DNA of 64,000 nucleotides, from contig NZ_CP013631.1 of the NCBI RefSeq assembly GCF_001664485.1, forward strand, positions 1 to 64,000. The letters are read 5' to 3'. This DNA is from Rhizobium sp. N324 (GTDB lineage Bacteria > Pseudomonadota > Alphaproteobacteria > Rhizobiales > Rhizobiaceae). Position 1 is the first letter of the stretch. Each line of letters opens with the position of its first letter. A model generated the notes under the pieces. It was not told where the DNA came from. It did no database searches and worked only from the letters and a program-made list of their open reading frames with translations. The position numbers were made by a program, and so were the translations under genes. Below, piece after piece: positions 54,231 to 63,445 of the stretch.

Positions 54231-55247
54231 ATGAGCAAACAGGCTCCCGTCATCTCAGTCCTTTTGACCGAAAAGACCCGCCGCATGATGCTGGACGATG
54301 CGGCGACCGCCCGGTTGAACGGCCTCGGCGAGGTGCGCTGGGCGGCCGGTGCCACGATCGACGCTGCCGATATCGACCGGTTGCTGCAAGGCGCCACGGC
54401 CTGCCTCACCGGATGGGGCACGCCGCCCTTCGATCCGGCCCTGCGGCAGCGTCATCCGCGCCTTTCTCTCGTCGCTCATTCCGCAGGCAGCATCCGCACA
54501 CTCGTTCCGGCGGGCCTGTTCGATGACGGCCTTCGCGTCAGCCACGCCGCCTCGAAAATTGCCGCCTCGGTTGCCGAGTTCGTCGTCGCCGAAGCGCTGC
54601 TCGCCATGCGCGGCATTCACCGGCTGCATCATCAATTGCGTGGCGGCGGTGAATGGCTCGACGTCCGCGCCGCCGTGCCGCAAAGATTGCTCGGCGCCAG
54701 AACGATTGGCATCGTCGGCGCCGGATATGTCGGGCGGGCAGTCATGCGCCTGCTCGTGCCATTCGGTTGCCGCGTGCTTGTTGTCGATCCCTATCTCGAC
54801 GACAGCGAGGCCGCGGCACTCGGCGTCGTCAGAACGGAACTGAACGATGTGCTGGCGCAAAGCGATGTGATTTCCCTGCATGCGCCCGTCCTGCCGGAAA
54901 CGCGTGGGATGATCGGCGCCCACGAGTTGGCGCTGCTTCGCCCCGGCGCGCTGTTCATCAACACCGCGCGGGCCGAGCTGGTCGATGAGGCCGCATTGCT
55001 TGCCGAGCTCCGCTCCGGCCGCATCGAGGCGGCTCTCGATGTCTTCGACAATGAACCGCTGCCTCAGGACAGCCCGTTCCGCGATCCCGGGCTCACCAAT
55101 GTCACCATTTCGCCGCATGCCGCCGGCCACACCGAGGAGGCGCATTTCGCCCAAGGGCAGGCCATGGTGGACGAGATCGGCCGGCTGCTGCGCGACGAAC
55201 CGCTCCAACATGAAGTGTCGCGCGCCATGCTCGAGCGGATGGCGTGA
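54231..55247 (+). CDS. D-isomer-specific 2-hydroxyacid dehydrogenase
   Basis: A 338-residue NAD-dependent dehydrogenase. The Rossmann motif is GIVGAGYVGRAVMRLL; the catalytic arginine lies in INTARAELVDE, the glutamate in VFDNEPLPQDSPF and the histidine in ISPHAAGHTEE. ATG 54231 is used; the longer frame is inside the isomerase. It probably reduces or oxidises a 2-hydroxy sugar acid of this pathway. Confidence 0.9.
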   Translation: MSKQAPVISVLLTEKTRRMMLDDAATARLNGLGEVRWAAGATIDAADIDRLLQGATACLTGWGTPPFDPALRQRHPRLSLVAHSAGSIRTLVPAGLFDDGLRVSHAASKIAASVAEFVVAEALLAMRGIHRLHHQLRGGGEWLDVRAAVPQRLLGARTIGIVGAGYVGRAVMRLLVPFGCRVLVVDPYLDDSEAAALGVVRTELNDVLAQSDVISLHAPVLPETRGMIGAHELALLRPGALFINTARAELVDEAALLAELRSGRIEAALDVFDNEPLPQDSPFRDPGLTNVTISPHAAGHTEEAHFAQGQAMVDEIGRLLRDEPLQHEVSRAMLERMA

Positions 55248-55249
55248 GC

Positions 55250-56671
55250 ATGGACAGGAACATCGGAGGTTCCGTGACGGCGCCGCGCATCAGAATTGTC
55301 GAGATCGATGCCTTCGAGCGCGATGTCAGCCTGCGCCTGCCGTTCCGCTTCGGCGCGGCAACCCTCGAAAGGGCGCCGCAGGCCTTCCTCAGAGTGCGTG
55401 TCGAGGATGAGGCAGGGAAAACCGCCATCGGCGCTGCCGCCGAAATGATGGTGCCGAAATGGTTCGACAAAAACCCGGCGCTGACGCCGGTGCAGAATGT
55501 CGATCAATTGCGCGGCTCGATCCGCACCGCAGCCGCGGCATCGTTTGAAGCGTCCGCGCCGACGACATTGTTTGCCGCTGCCCGCCTGAACGAGATGGAA
55601 GCCACCCGCCGCCTGCCCGGAAATCCTTTGGCCGCCGGCTTCGGACCTTCGCTTGTCGCCCGCGCAGCACTCGATGCCTATTGCCGCCTTGCCGGCATTT
55701 CCGTCTTCGATGCGGTGCGGGGCAACTTGGTCGGCATCGGCGGTTCGATGTTGCCTGGCGATATCGACGCGGATGCAGCGTCAGCCGTGCTCGCCGGCCT
55801 TCGTCCCGCCGGCTCGATCGCAGCCCGGCATACGATCGGGCTTCTCGACCCGATCACCGAGAGCGAGATCGTCGATCCCGTCGACGACGACCTGCCGCAG
55901 AGCCTCGAGGCGGTAATCGCGCGCTATGGCAATCGCTGGTTCAAGATCAAGCTGTCGGGCGCGATCGATGCCGATATCGACCGGCTGGCGCGGATCGCCG
56001 CCGTGCTCGACCGTCTGCCCGATTACCGGGTGACGGTCGACGGCAACGAACAATTCGGCGGCGCCGAACTGTTGGACTTCCTGCTGGCACGGATTGATTC
56101 AACGCCCCGGCTAGCCAGGCTGCGCGCGGCCATTGCCTTCGTCGAGCAGCCGTTCTCACGCGAGATCACCATGGAAACGCCGCTCGGGGATCTGGCGGCG
56201 CAATTGCCCTTCCTGATCGACGAGAGCGACGATGGCGACGGCGCCTTCGCCCGCGCCCGGCGGCTCGGTTACACCGGCGTCTCGTCGAAGACCTGCAAGG
56301 GCATTTACCGCTCGCTGTTGAAGGCGATCCGCATCAGAACCGGAGGCGTGTCGGGGTTGTTTCTCTCCGGCGAGGATCTGACCTGCCAGGCCGGGCTTGC
56401 CGTGCAGCAGGATCTGGCGTTGGTTTCCCTGCTCGGCCTTTCCCATGTCGAGCGCAACGGCCATCACTATGTGGCCGGCATGCAAGCGGCGCCGCAGGTG
56501 GAGAAAGCGCGCTTTGCCGCCGCCCATCCCGATCTCTACGAAGAGGGTGCCGACGGGCCGTTGCTGTCGATCCGCGACGGTCAGATCGCCATCGGTTCGC
56601 TCGGGGCGATCGGCTACGCCAGCAGCGTCCTGCCTGATTTCGAGGCAATGGAGCCGTTATCGGCCGGATAG
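55250..56671 (+). CDS. Enolase-superfamily (mandelate racemase-like) dehydratase
   Basis: A 473-residue protein (475 from GTG 55244). The barrel shows the catalytic lysine pair in RWFKIKLSG, metal ligands in VTVDGNEQF, AFVEQPFSRE and FLIDESDDGDG, and SSKTCKGIYRSLLKA. It is longer than usual (about 400) with extra N-terminal and middle segments. Family members dehydrate sugar acids to 2-keto-3-deoxy acids, a fitting step after uronate release. The substrate is not decidable. Confidence 0.82.
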   Translation: MDRNIGGSVTAPRIRIVEIDAFERDVSLRLPFRFGAATLERAPQAFLRVRVEDEAGKTAIGAAAEMMVPKWFDKNPALTPVQNVDQLRGSIRTAAAASFEASAPTTLFAAARLNEMEATRRLPGNPLAAGFGPSLVARAALDAYCRLAGISVFDAVRGNLVGIGGSMLPGDIDADAASAVLAGLRPAGSIAARHTIGLLDPITESEIVDPVDDDLPQSLEAVIARYGNRWFKIKLSGAIDADIDRLARIAAVLDRLPDYRVTVDGNEQFGGAELLDFLLARIDSTPRLARLRAAIAFVEQPFSREITMETPLGDLAAQLPFLIDESDDGDGAFARARRLGYTGVSSKTCKGIYRSLLKAIRIRTGGVSGLFLSGEDLTCQAGLAVQQDLALVSLLGLSHVERNGHHYVAGMQAAPQVEKARFAAAHPDLYEEGADGPLLSIRDGQIAIGSLGAIGYASSVLPDFEAMEPLSAG

Positions 56672-56678
56672 CAGGACG

Positions 56679-56703
56679 CGCAGGCGGCTTGTGGCCGCCT
56701 GCG
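56679..56703. other. Strong hairpin between convergent units
   Basis: CGCAGGCGGC (56679-56688), loop TTGTG, GCCGCCTGCG (56694-56703) directly after the last gene of the glycan operon and facing the RND gene. It lacks a T-run, so it may be a 3' mRNA-protecting hairpin or a weak terminator. Confidence 0.6.
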
Positions 56704-56793
56704 GGGGAATACGTCCCGCGGTCTTGTTCCGGGGGAGAGGAACGCGACCGAAGAGGTTGCCGTCACCGGCTGCTGACTGGAGGGCGGCGAAGA

Positions 56794-59700
56794 TTATCTC
56801 TGACCGTGCCCCCGCCGTGATTGCTCGGGCTGGAAGGCGATCGCAGCGTGATCGTTGGACGCATGCGGTTTACCCCCGGCAGGGTCCTCGGCCAGCCCGA
56901 TCCGGCGCAGGACCCGTATGACGATCTGTTCGAAATCGTCGACGAAGGTGAAGATGACCGGAATGACGATGAGGCTGAGCAGCGTCGACATCACCACGCC
57001 GCCGATCACGACGATCGCCATCGGCTGGCGGAAGCTCGAATCGCCGCCCATCAGGCTGAGTGCGGCCGGCAGCATGCCTGAGGCCATGGCGATGGTGGTC
57101 ATCACGATCGGCCGCGCCCGCTTGTGGCAGGCATCCACCAAGGCGTCGAATCTCGACATGCCACGCTGGCGCGACATGATCGCATATTCGATGAGCAGGA
57201 TGGAGTTCTTGGTCACCACACCCATCAGCATCAGCAGGCCGATGACCGCAGGCATGGAGAAGCTCGTCCCGGTCAGCACCAGCGGCAGCAACGCGCCACC
57301 GAGCGAGAGCGGCAGAGCCATCAGAAGCGTGAGTGGCTGCAGGAAATCGTGGAAGAGTACGACGAGAACCGCATAGATGCAGAAGACGCCGATTGCCATA
57401 GCAAGAGCAAAACTCTGGAACAGCTCCGAACTGCGCTGAAGTTCGCCCTGGTTGACCAGGGTGACACCCGACGGCAGATGCTGGAGCGCCGGCAGCGCCT
57501 GCGCCTCGCGGTTGACGTCGCCGAGGATGCGACCATTGAGTTCGACGGACAGGGTGACGTTGCGCATCCGATCGATGCGGTCGATCTCCGACGGGCTGCC
57601 GCCGATCCTCACATCGGCAATCGATCCGAGATCGACATTGCCGCGCGTTCCCGCCACCCGCATGTTCTTGATGTCGTCCAGATTGGTGCGGGTCTCGGGC
57701 GAGAAGCGGACGACGATCGGAATCTGCCGCTGAGGCAGGTTGAGCTTCGGCAGATCGGAGGAATATTCCCCATTCGTTGCCACGCGCACCGCCTCGGCGA
57801 CGGCGCTCGACGTGACCCCGAGCGCGGCGCTGCGCGCAAAGTCGGGTGCGATCTGGATCTCGGGCGCCTGCCTGGCCGCAGTCGACGTCACCGCGCCGAT
57901 GCCCTGCAGCGAGCGCAGCTGTTCCTCGAGCGCCGTGCTGGCGCTGTCGAGGACGTTCGCATCGTCGCTTGCCAGCGTAATCTCGAGCTTCGTGCCATTG
58001 CCGCCGCCGCCGACCTCCACACGCACGCCGGGCAGGACGGAGAGCGCCTGTCGGATGTCGTTTTCGATTTCCGATTGCTTGCGGTCGCGCTCGTCGATGG
58101 GCGGCAGCACGGCCACGATCGTCGCCGATCCGACATCGCTCGTGGTGCTGGCGTCGGGGCCGCCGCCCGAGGAGGTCGAACCGACGGCTGAGAAGACATG
58201 CGTGACGTCGGGAAGCTTGCCGATAATATCCGCGGCCTTCCTGGCTGTGGCATCCGTCTGCTCGATGGTGGCGCCCGGCTGCATGGTGAGCGTGACCTGG
58301 GTCCGCGCATCGTCGGAAGCGGGCAGGAAGCCCGATTTCAACAGGGGGATTGTCGAAAGCGAGAGTGCCACGACGACGGCGGTGACGGCCACGGTCGTCT
58401 TCCTGCGGTTCATGGCGGCCTTCACGATTGATATATAGGCGCGCATGATCCGGCCATCCTTCTCCTCGGTCGGATGGGCCTTCATGAAATAGGCGGCCAT
58501 CATCGGCGTCAGCAGGCGCGCGACCACGAGCGAGGCGAGCACGGCGACGGCGGCGGTGATGCCGAACTGGCGGAATATGAGGCCTGGTATGCCGCTCATG
58601 AAGGCCGTCGGCAGGAAGACCGAGACCAGCGTGAAAGTGGTCGCGATGACGGCAAGCCCGATCTCGTTGGCCGCTTCGAGAGCAGCGTCGAGCGGCCGCT
58701 TGCCCATCTGCAGGTGGCGGGCAATGTTTTCGATCTCGACGATGGCATCGTCGACGAGGATGCCGACCACCAGCGACAGCGCAAGCAGCGTGACGATATT
58801 CAGGCTGAAGCCGGCGAAATACATGACAAGGAAGGTCGGTATGACAGACAGGGGCAGCGCCACGGCCGACAGGATCGTCGCCCGCCAGTCCCGCAGGAAA
58901 AGCCAGACGACGATGATCGCCAGGATCGCTCCTTCGTAGAGCATGTGCATCGAGCCATCGTAATTGCCGATGATCGGGCCGATCGTGCTGTAAGCCTCGT
59001 CGATCTTAACATTGGAATGTTTGGCGGCGAACTGTTTGATCGCCTTGTCGACGGCGGCGGCAACACCGCTGTCGGAAAATCCGTTCGAGCGCTTGATCTC
59101 GACCGCGATCACCGGCTTGCCGTCGAGATAGGCCATCGAGGAGCGTTCGGCGAAGCTGTCGGTGACGGATGCGACGTCATCGAGGCGAATCTGCTGGCCG
59201 TTTGCCAGCGGGATTTTCAGCCCTTTCAGTGCCTCGACCGAGGGCAGGGCGCCGAGCGTGCGCAGGGTCTGGCGGGTGCCGCCGATTTCGCCGAGGCCGC
59301 CCGACGTATCCGTCTGCACCGCCTTCAGCTGCGACGATACGGTGGCTGCCGTGACACCCAGCGATGCCATTGTCGCCGGATCGAGATCCACATGAACCTC
59401 GCGGTCGATCCCGCCGATGCGGTTGACCTGCCCGACGCCGGGCACCGACAGCAGCGCCTTGGTCAGATCATTGTCGACGAACCAGGAAAGTTCGGTCTCG
59501 TTGAGAGCGGTCGAGCGGACGGCATAGGTGACCAAAGCCGAGCTCTGTACCGTGACCTTGCTGACGTTTGGTGTTTCCATTTGCGCCGGCAAGTCGCCCT
59601 TGACGCTGTCGACGGCATTGCGGACTTCGTTCAAGGCCGTTTCGCTGTCTTTTTCCAGCTTGAAGGACACCTTGATCGAGACGGTGCCGTCGGTGATCGT

Positions 59701-59946
59701 CGTCGTGATGTGATCGAGATAGCTGAGCGCGGCAAGGCCATCCTCGATCTTGCGGGCAACCTCGGTTTCGAGCTGCGTCGGTGCGGCGCCTTCGAGCGTG
59801 GCGGTGACGTTGATCGTCGGAAGGTCCATATCGGGGAAGTTCTGGATCGGCAGCTGCTTGAAGGCCAACAGCCCACCAACGGTCAGCATCACAAACAGCA
59901 ATATCGCCGGTACGGGATTGCGGATCGACCAGGCTGAGAAGTTCAT
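56794..59946 (-). CDS. RND multidrug efflux permease (inner membrane)
   Basis: A 1050-residue RND pump of the HAE1/MMPL-like AcrB group. The start MNFSAWSIRNPVPAILLFVM is the usual first membrane helix; twelve hydrophobic segments and two large periplasmic loops follow. Proton-relay aspartates appear in LVVGILVDDAIVEIENIARH. It uses the proton gradient to extrude hydrophobic compounds. The start overlaps the adaptor stop (TGATG), giving an adaptor-pump operon. The outer-membrane part is probably the NodT-like protein at 63446. Confidence 0.93.
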   Translation of the reverse strand: MNFSAWSIRNPVPAILLFVMLTVGGLLAFKQLPIQNFPDMDLPTINVTATLEGAAPTQLETEVARKIEDGLAALSYLDHITTTITDGTVSIKVSFKLEKDSETALNEVRNAVDSVKGDLPAQMETPNVSKVTVQSSALVTYAVRSTALNETELSWFVDNDLTKALLSVPGVGQVNRIGGIDREVHVDLDPATMASLGVTAATVSSQLKAVQTDTSGGLGEIGGTRQTLRTLGALPSVEALKGLKIPLANGQQIRLDDVASVTDSFAERSSMAYLDGKPVIAVEIKRSNGFSDSGVAAAVDKAIKQFAAKHSNVKIDEAYSTIGPIIGNYDGSMHMLYEGAILAIIVVWLFLRDWRATILSAVALPLSVIPTFLVMYFAGFSLNIVTLLALSLVVGILVDDAIVEIENIARHLQMGKRPLDAALEAANEIGLAVIATTFTLVSVFLPTAFMSGIPGLIFRQFGITAAVAVLASLVVARLLTPMMAAYFMKAHPTEEKDGRIMRAYISIVKAAMNRRKTTVAVTAVVVALSLSTIPLLKSGFLPASDDARTQVTLTMQPGATIEQTDATARKAADIIGKLPDVTHVFSAVGSTSSGGGPDASTTSDVGSATIVAVLPPIDERDRKQSEIENDIRQALSVLPGVRVEVGGGGNGTKLEITLASDDANVLDSASTALEEQLRSLQGIGAVTSTAARQAPEIQIAPDFARSAALGVTSSAVAEAVRVATNGEYSSDLPKLNLPQRQIPIVVRFSPETRTNLDDIKNMRVAGTRGNVDLGSIADVRIGGSPSEIDRIDRMRNVTLSVELNGRILGDVNREAQALPALQHLPSGVTLVNQGELQRSSELFQSFALAMAIGVFCIYAVLVVLFHDFLQPLTLLMALPLSLGGALLPLVLTGTSFSMPAVIGLLMLMGVVTKNSILLIEYAIMSRQRGMSRFDALVDACHKRARPIVMTTIAMASGMLPAALSLMGGDSSFRQPMAIVVIGGVVMSTLLSLIVIPVIFTFVDDFEQIVIRVLRRIGLAEDPAGGKPHASNDHAAIAFQPEQSRRGHGQR

Positions 59947-61019
59947 CAGTTTTTCTCCGCAATCTTCACGAGGTCATTGTCCGACAGGAAGGCGCCGCCC
60001 GAGGTTACGACCCTCGACGCGCGGTCGATGCCGGAGACGATTTCCACCTCGCCATTGTTGCGGCGGCCCGTTTCTACCCTGACCCTTTGCACCCGCTGAT
60101 CCTCGCCTGAAGTGAAGAGGTAGCTGATGCCGTCGCGGAACACGATCGCAGTCTCGGGAACGGTCAGCGCCGGAGAGGTCTGCAGTTCGATGTTGCCGGT
60201 GACGTAAAGGCCGGTGCGCGGACGCGCGTCCGCGGGAAGCGCGACATAGACGATTGCCCGGCTGGTATCGGTACTGACCGAAGGCCCGACAAGCCTCACC
60301 TTGCCGTCGATGACCTGGCCGTCCGGCCCGTTGATCCTCACGCTCAAGCCTTCAGAAATACGCAGGAGATAGCGCGCGGAAATCTCGGCCTGCCATTCGA
60401 CACGCTGCTGGCGGACCATGCGGAACAGCTCGGTGCCGGTGGAAACGACAGCGCCGAGGTTGGCGGAACGCGACGTGATGAGACCGTCGTCGACGGCCGT
60501 GATCGTGGCCCGCGCAAGCTTGATCTTTTCGCTGTCGAGTGCGGCCTCTTCGGATGCAAGGCTTGCGGTCGCCGTCTGCTCGTCGGCCAGGTATTCGACG
60601 ATCTTCTCATCGGAGAGCGCGCCGGAAGGACGCAGCTGCCGTGCCCGGTCGGCATTGGCCTTGGCCTTCGTCAGACTTGCCTTGGCATTCTCGACGGCCG
60701 CCTCCTGCTTGCGAAGATCGGCGAGCACGCTTTCCTGGGAAAGCCGGACGAGCGTCTGTCCCTTCGTGACCACGGAGCCGACATCGACCAGGACATCGGT
60801 GATGCGCAGGCCACTTGTTTCAGAGGCGATGACCGCTTCCTGCCAAGGCTTCAGCCAGCCGCTCGCGGGCACGGTTTCCGGCCAGTCGCGTTGCGCAGGC
60901 GTCGTCAGAGAGACGGTGAGAGCCGTCGCAGTGGCCTGTTCCGCCACGGCAAAACGGGCGGGAGAGCCAAACGCTGCCACAACGAGAACTGCGGCAAGTA
61001 TTCTGGATGATTTTCTCAA
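59946..61019 (-). CDS. RND periplasmic adaptor (HlyD/AcrA family)
   Basis: A 357-residue membrane-fusion protein. TTG 61017-61019 is chosen because AAGGAG lies seven bases upstream and gives a clear N-terminal export segment (MRKSSRILAAVLVVAAFGSP); no ATG is near. The lipoyl-like half reads ETSGLRITDVLVDVGSVVTK and the coiled coil follows (LRKQEAAVENAKASLTKAKA), then the beta-barrel domain. It links the RND pump to the outer-membrane channel. It is divergent from the response-regulator gene, sharing a 338-base promoter region. Confidence 0.9.
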   Translation of the reverse strand: MRKSSRILAAVLVVAAFGSPARFAVAEQATATALTVSLTTPAQRDWPETVPASGWLKPWQEAVIASETSGLRITDVLVDVGSVVTKGQTLVRLSQESVLADLRKQEAAVENAKASLTKAKANADRARQLRPSGALSDEKIVEYLADEQTATASLASEEAALDSEKIKLARATITAVDDGLITSRSANLGAVVSTGTELFRMVRQQRVEWQAEISARYLLRISEGLSVRINGPDGQVIDGKVRLVGPSVSTDTSRAIVYVALPADARPRTGLYVTGNIELQTSPALTVPETAIVFRDGISYLFTSGEDQRVQRVRVETGRRNNGEVEIVSGIDRASRVVTSGGAFLSDNDLVKIAEKN

Positions 61020-61151
61020 CAAAGCACTCCTTGTGGTCAAAGGCACATGCCTTTGGATCCGCGCGAACACGACGAAGGAGTGCCGCTCATGTCGAGGCAA
61101 CCCGGTCGTGGTGCGCGTCGATGTCATGGGCAGGATAAGTAACGGGGCGAA

Positions 61152-61190
61152 CGTTAAGCGCGGTCAAGTTAGTGTTAAGTTAGGTAAAAC
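61152..61190 (+). promoter_or_regulatory. 39-bp element, probable response-regulator site (copy 1)
   Basis: Contains GTTAAG, CAAGTTAG and GTTAAGTTAGG as near-direct repeats, ending AAGTTAGGTAAAAC. The inverted copy at 63358-63396 matches it at 32 of 39 positions. OmpR-type regulators bind such tandem repeats. It lies 133 bases from the adaptor start and about 170 from the regulator start. Confidence 0.7.
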
Positions 61191-61234
61191 TTGGCCGGGT
61201 CAGCGTGCTTTTGCTGTATGGCTTGCCTGGATTC

Positions 61235-61347
61235 GAGCATGATGCCGAAAAGTGTGAGCGGTTTTCGGACGACATCATGCTCTAACTCTTTAATGTAGAA
61301 CAGGATTTAGATTTTAGGCCGAGCCGGCCTAAAATCATCCTGTTCTA
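61235..61347. repeat. Composite rhizobial intergenic palindromic repeat
   Basis: Two palindromes in tandem. First, GAGCATGATG (61235-61244) with CATCATGCTC (61273-61282), inner arms CCGAAAA/TTTTCGG. Second, TAGAACAGGAT (61296-61306) with ATCCTGTTCTA (61337-61347), inner arms ATTTTAGGCCG/CGGCCTAAAAT around a 3-base loop. The sequence is of the type repeated in many rhizobial intergenic regions. Here it ends 10 bases before the response-regulator start, so it is very likely in its leader RNA. Confidence 0.8.
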
Positions 61348-61357
61348 GTGACGGACA

Positions 61358-62050
61358 ATGCAAATGAACAAGGTTCTCCTCATCGACGACGATGCCGAGC
61401 TGACGACGCTTCTGCAGGAATATCTGGTCGAGGAAGGATATGACGTCGTAACCGGCACGGACGGCCGCGCCGCCATTGCCGCGGCCGCCGGCAATACGGT
61501 CGATATCATCGTGCTCGACATCATGATGCCGCGGATGAACGGCATCGAGGTGCTGCAGCGGATCAGGAAGCTGAGCCAGGTCCCCGTGCTGATGCTGACC
61601 GCAAGAGGCGACGACGTCGACAGGATATCGGGCCTCAATCTCGGCGCTGACGATTACGTGCCGAAACCCTGTTCGCCGGGTGAACTGGCGGCAAGGCTGC
61701 GCGCCATCCTGCGCCGTGCGGGTCAGCCGGCAGGCGGTGCAGCGACCGACACGATCAGGGCAGGGCAGCTGGTGATCCATTCCGGCAGCAGAAGCGCCGA
61801 ATGGCGCGGCGAGAGTTTGGAGCTGACCGGCACCGAGTTCAGCCTGATCGAGGTTCTCGCCCGCAGCGCCGGCCAACTGGTGTCGAAGCAGGAGATTTCG
61901 AAGAAGGCCTTCGGCAAGCCGCTCACGCCGTTCGACCGTCGCATCGACGTCCATATCAGCAGCGTTCGCCAGAAGCTCGGGCTGCGGGAGGACGGGCAAT
62001 CCTGGATCCAGTCCGTCCGCGGCCAGGGCTACCAACTTCTCGTGGACTGA
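61358..62050 (+). CDS. OmpR-family response regulator
   Basis: A 230-residue regulator. The receiver domain has the acidic pair in LLIDDDAELT, phospho-acceptor D54 in IIVLDIMMP, T81 and K103 in YVPKPCSP; the C-terminal winged helix is GESLELTGTEFSLIEVLARS with RRIDVHISSVRQKLG. ATG 61364 is an alternative start. It is co-transcribed with the sensor kinase three bases downstream. Its probable targets are the divergent RND operon and the NodT-like gene, which share a 39-bp element. Confidence 0.93.
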   Translation: MQMNKVLLIDDDAELTTLLQEYLVEEGYDVVTGTDGRAAIAAAAGNTVDIIVLDIMMPRMNGIEVLQRIRKLSQVPVLMLTARGDDVDRISGLNLGADDYVPKPCSPGELAARLRAILRRAGQPAGGAATDTIRAGQLVIHSGSRSAEWRGESLELTGTEFSLIEVLARSAGQLVSKQEISKKAFGKPLTPFDRRIDVHISSVRQKLGLREDGQSWIQSVRGQGYQLLVD

Positions 62051-62052
62051 CC

Positions 62053-63351
62053 ATGCCCCGGCTTTTCTGGAAGTTTTTCAGCATCATATGGCTAACGATG
62101 GCGGTGACTGTCGGGGCGATCATCCTGCTCGTGAATATAATCGAGGGAGCTCCTTTCGCGCGAGAGCGGGAGGAAGGACGACGAACGATCGTCCTGGATC
62201 TGACGGCGGACATGCTGGCGAGAGACGGTGCCGCCGTCGCCTCGCATTTCGTGGGCATAAACGCAGAGACGCTGCCGCCGGGTCTGACGATTTCCAAAAC
62301 GGAAAATGCCGATGCATGCGCGGGCTCGAAGAGTGCCGATGCGAGACTCGTCCCGGCAGAGGGCGTCTGCTATCGGATTTCCTTGCCGGTCCAGCCCACC
62401 TTCACGATGGAGAATATTGGTCCGTTCATCCCGTGGTTCACGATCTTGGTTGCGAGCACGATATCGGCCTGGGCGCTCGCCCGATATCTCATTCGTCCCG
62501 TCGTGCATCTGCGCGACGGCTTGAGTGCGCTTGCTCATGGCCGCTTCGACTTTCGCATCGGCGACAAGATGGCCGGGCGAAAGGATGAAGTCACCGCACT
62601 TGCCTATGATTTCGATGCGAGCGCTGCCCGGCTTCAGGAGCTTCAGGATGCGCAGCAGAGGCTGTTCCATGACGTTTCCCATGAGCTGCGCTCGCCTTTG
62701 TCCCGCCTGCAGGCAGCCGTCGGCGTCCTCAGGCAGAGTCCCGCCAAACTCGGCTCCATGCTGGACCGCATGGATCGCGAGGTCGAACGGCTCGATACGC
62801 TGGTAGGCGAGGTCTTGACACTTGCCAGGCTGACAGCGGGATCCAGCCTGCCGCTGAAGACGCAGACCGTGGATGTTATCGAGCTCCTCAACGAAATCCT
62901 CGGCGATGCAGCATTCGAAGCCCAGGCGCGGGAGATATCGATCACGACGAGCGTCGACGGCATCTTCCGTGCCGAGGTCGAAGGCGAACTGATCTACCGG
63001 GCGCTCGAAAACGTCGTCCGCAACGCCGTCAAACATACGGCGGAGCATTCGCACATATCGGTGTCCTGCGAAGCCGCGGCCGAGCGTCTGACGATCCGCG
63101 TCACGGATGAGGGTCCGGGTGTCGGGCGGGACGAACTCGAACGCATCTTCCAGCCGTTTTCCCGCGGAAAGGATGCCGTGCCGAGAGGCGGATACGGCCT
63201 GGGCCTCGCCATCACCCGGCAGGCAATCGAGCGCCACGGCGGGCGCGTGCACGCGTCATTGCCGGCGGCCGGCGGCCTGGCCATCACGCTGGAACTTCCG
63301 AGAAGACCGACGCCCTATGGCGCGGGCGGCGATGAAAGCCGATCTCGATGA
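62053..63351 (+). CDS. Sensor histidine kinase (CpxA/EnvZ-like)
   Basis: A 432-residue kinase. Two membrane segments (about 5-28 and 124-148) flank a periplasmic sensor of about 95 residues containing two cysteines (ADACAG and GVCYRI), which could form a disulfide. HAMP follows, then the phospho-acceptor H210 in FHDVSHELRSPLSRL, N box ENVVRNAVKHT and G box DEGPGVGRDEL. It phosphorylates the regulator encoded just before, probably sensing envelope stress or a drug. Confidence 0.92.
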   Translation: MPRLFWKFFSIIWLTMAVTVGAIILLVNIIEGAPFAREREEGRRTIVLDLTADMLARDGAAVASHFVGINAETLPPGLTISKTENADACAGSKSADARLVPAEGVCYRISLPVQPTFTMENIGPFIPWFTILVASTISAWALARYLIRPVVHLRDGLSALAHGRFDFRIGDKMAGRKDEVTALAYDFDASAARLQELQDAQQRLFHDVSHELRSPLSRLQAAVGVLRQSPAKLGSMLDRMDREVERLDTLVGEVLTLARLTAGSSLPLKTQTVDVIELLNEILGDAAFEAQAREISITTSVDGIFRAEVEGELIYRALENVVRNAVKHTAEHSHISVSCEAAAERLTIRVTDEGPGVGRDELERIFQPFSRGKDAVPRGGYGLGLAITRQAIERHGGRVHASLPAAGGLAITLELPRRPTPYGAGGDESRSR

Positions 63352-63357
63352 AGGCGG

Positions 63358-63396
63358 GTTTTACCTAACTTTACAGTTTCTTAACCGCCATTAACG
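63358..63396 (-). promoter_or_regulatory. 39-bp element, probable response-regulator site (copy 2)
   Basis: On the minus strand this matches the copy at 61152-61190 at 32 of 39 positions, including the unbroken AAGTTAGGTAAAAC end. It lies 50 bases upstream of the NodT-like start, in the same orientation relative to that gene as copy 1 has relative to the adaptor gene. Confidence 0.7.
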
Positions 63397-63445
63397 CTGG
63401 CGTCGCTAAGCCTGAGCCCACGATCCCGGTTCAGAAGGCTCGCCC

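Noticed and set aside
58474..59937. 487-residue plus-strand open frame over the RND pump gene
   Set aside because: Highly charged shadow of a membrane protein; no start context and no motif.
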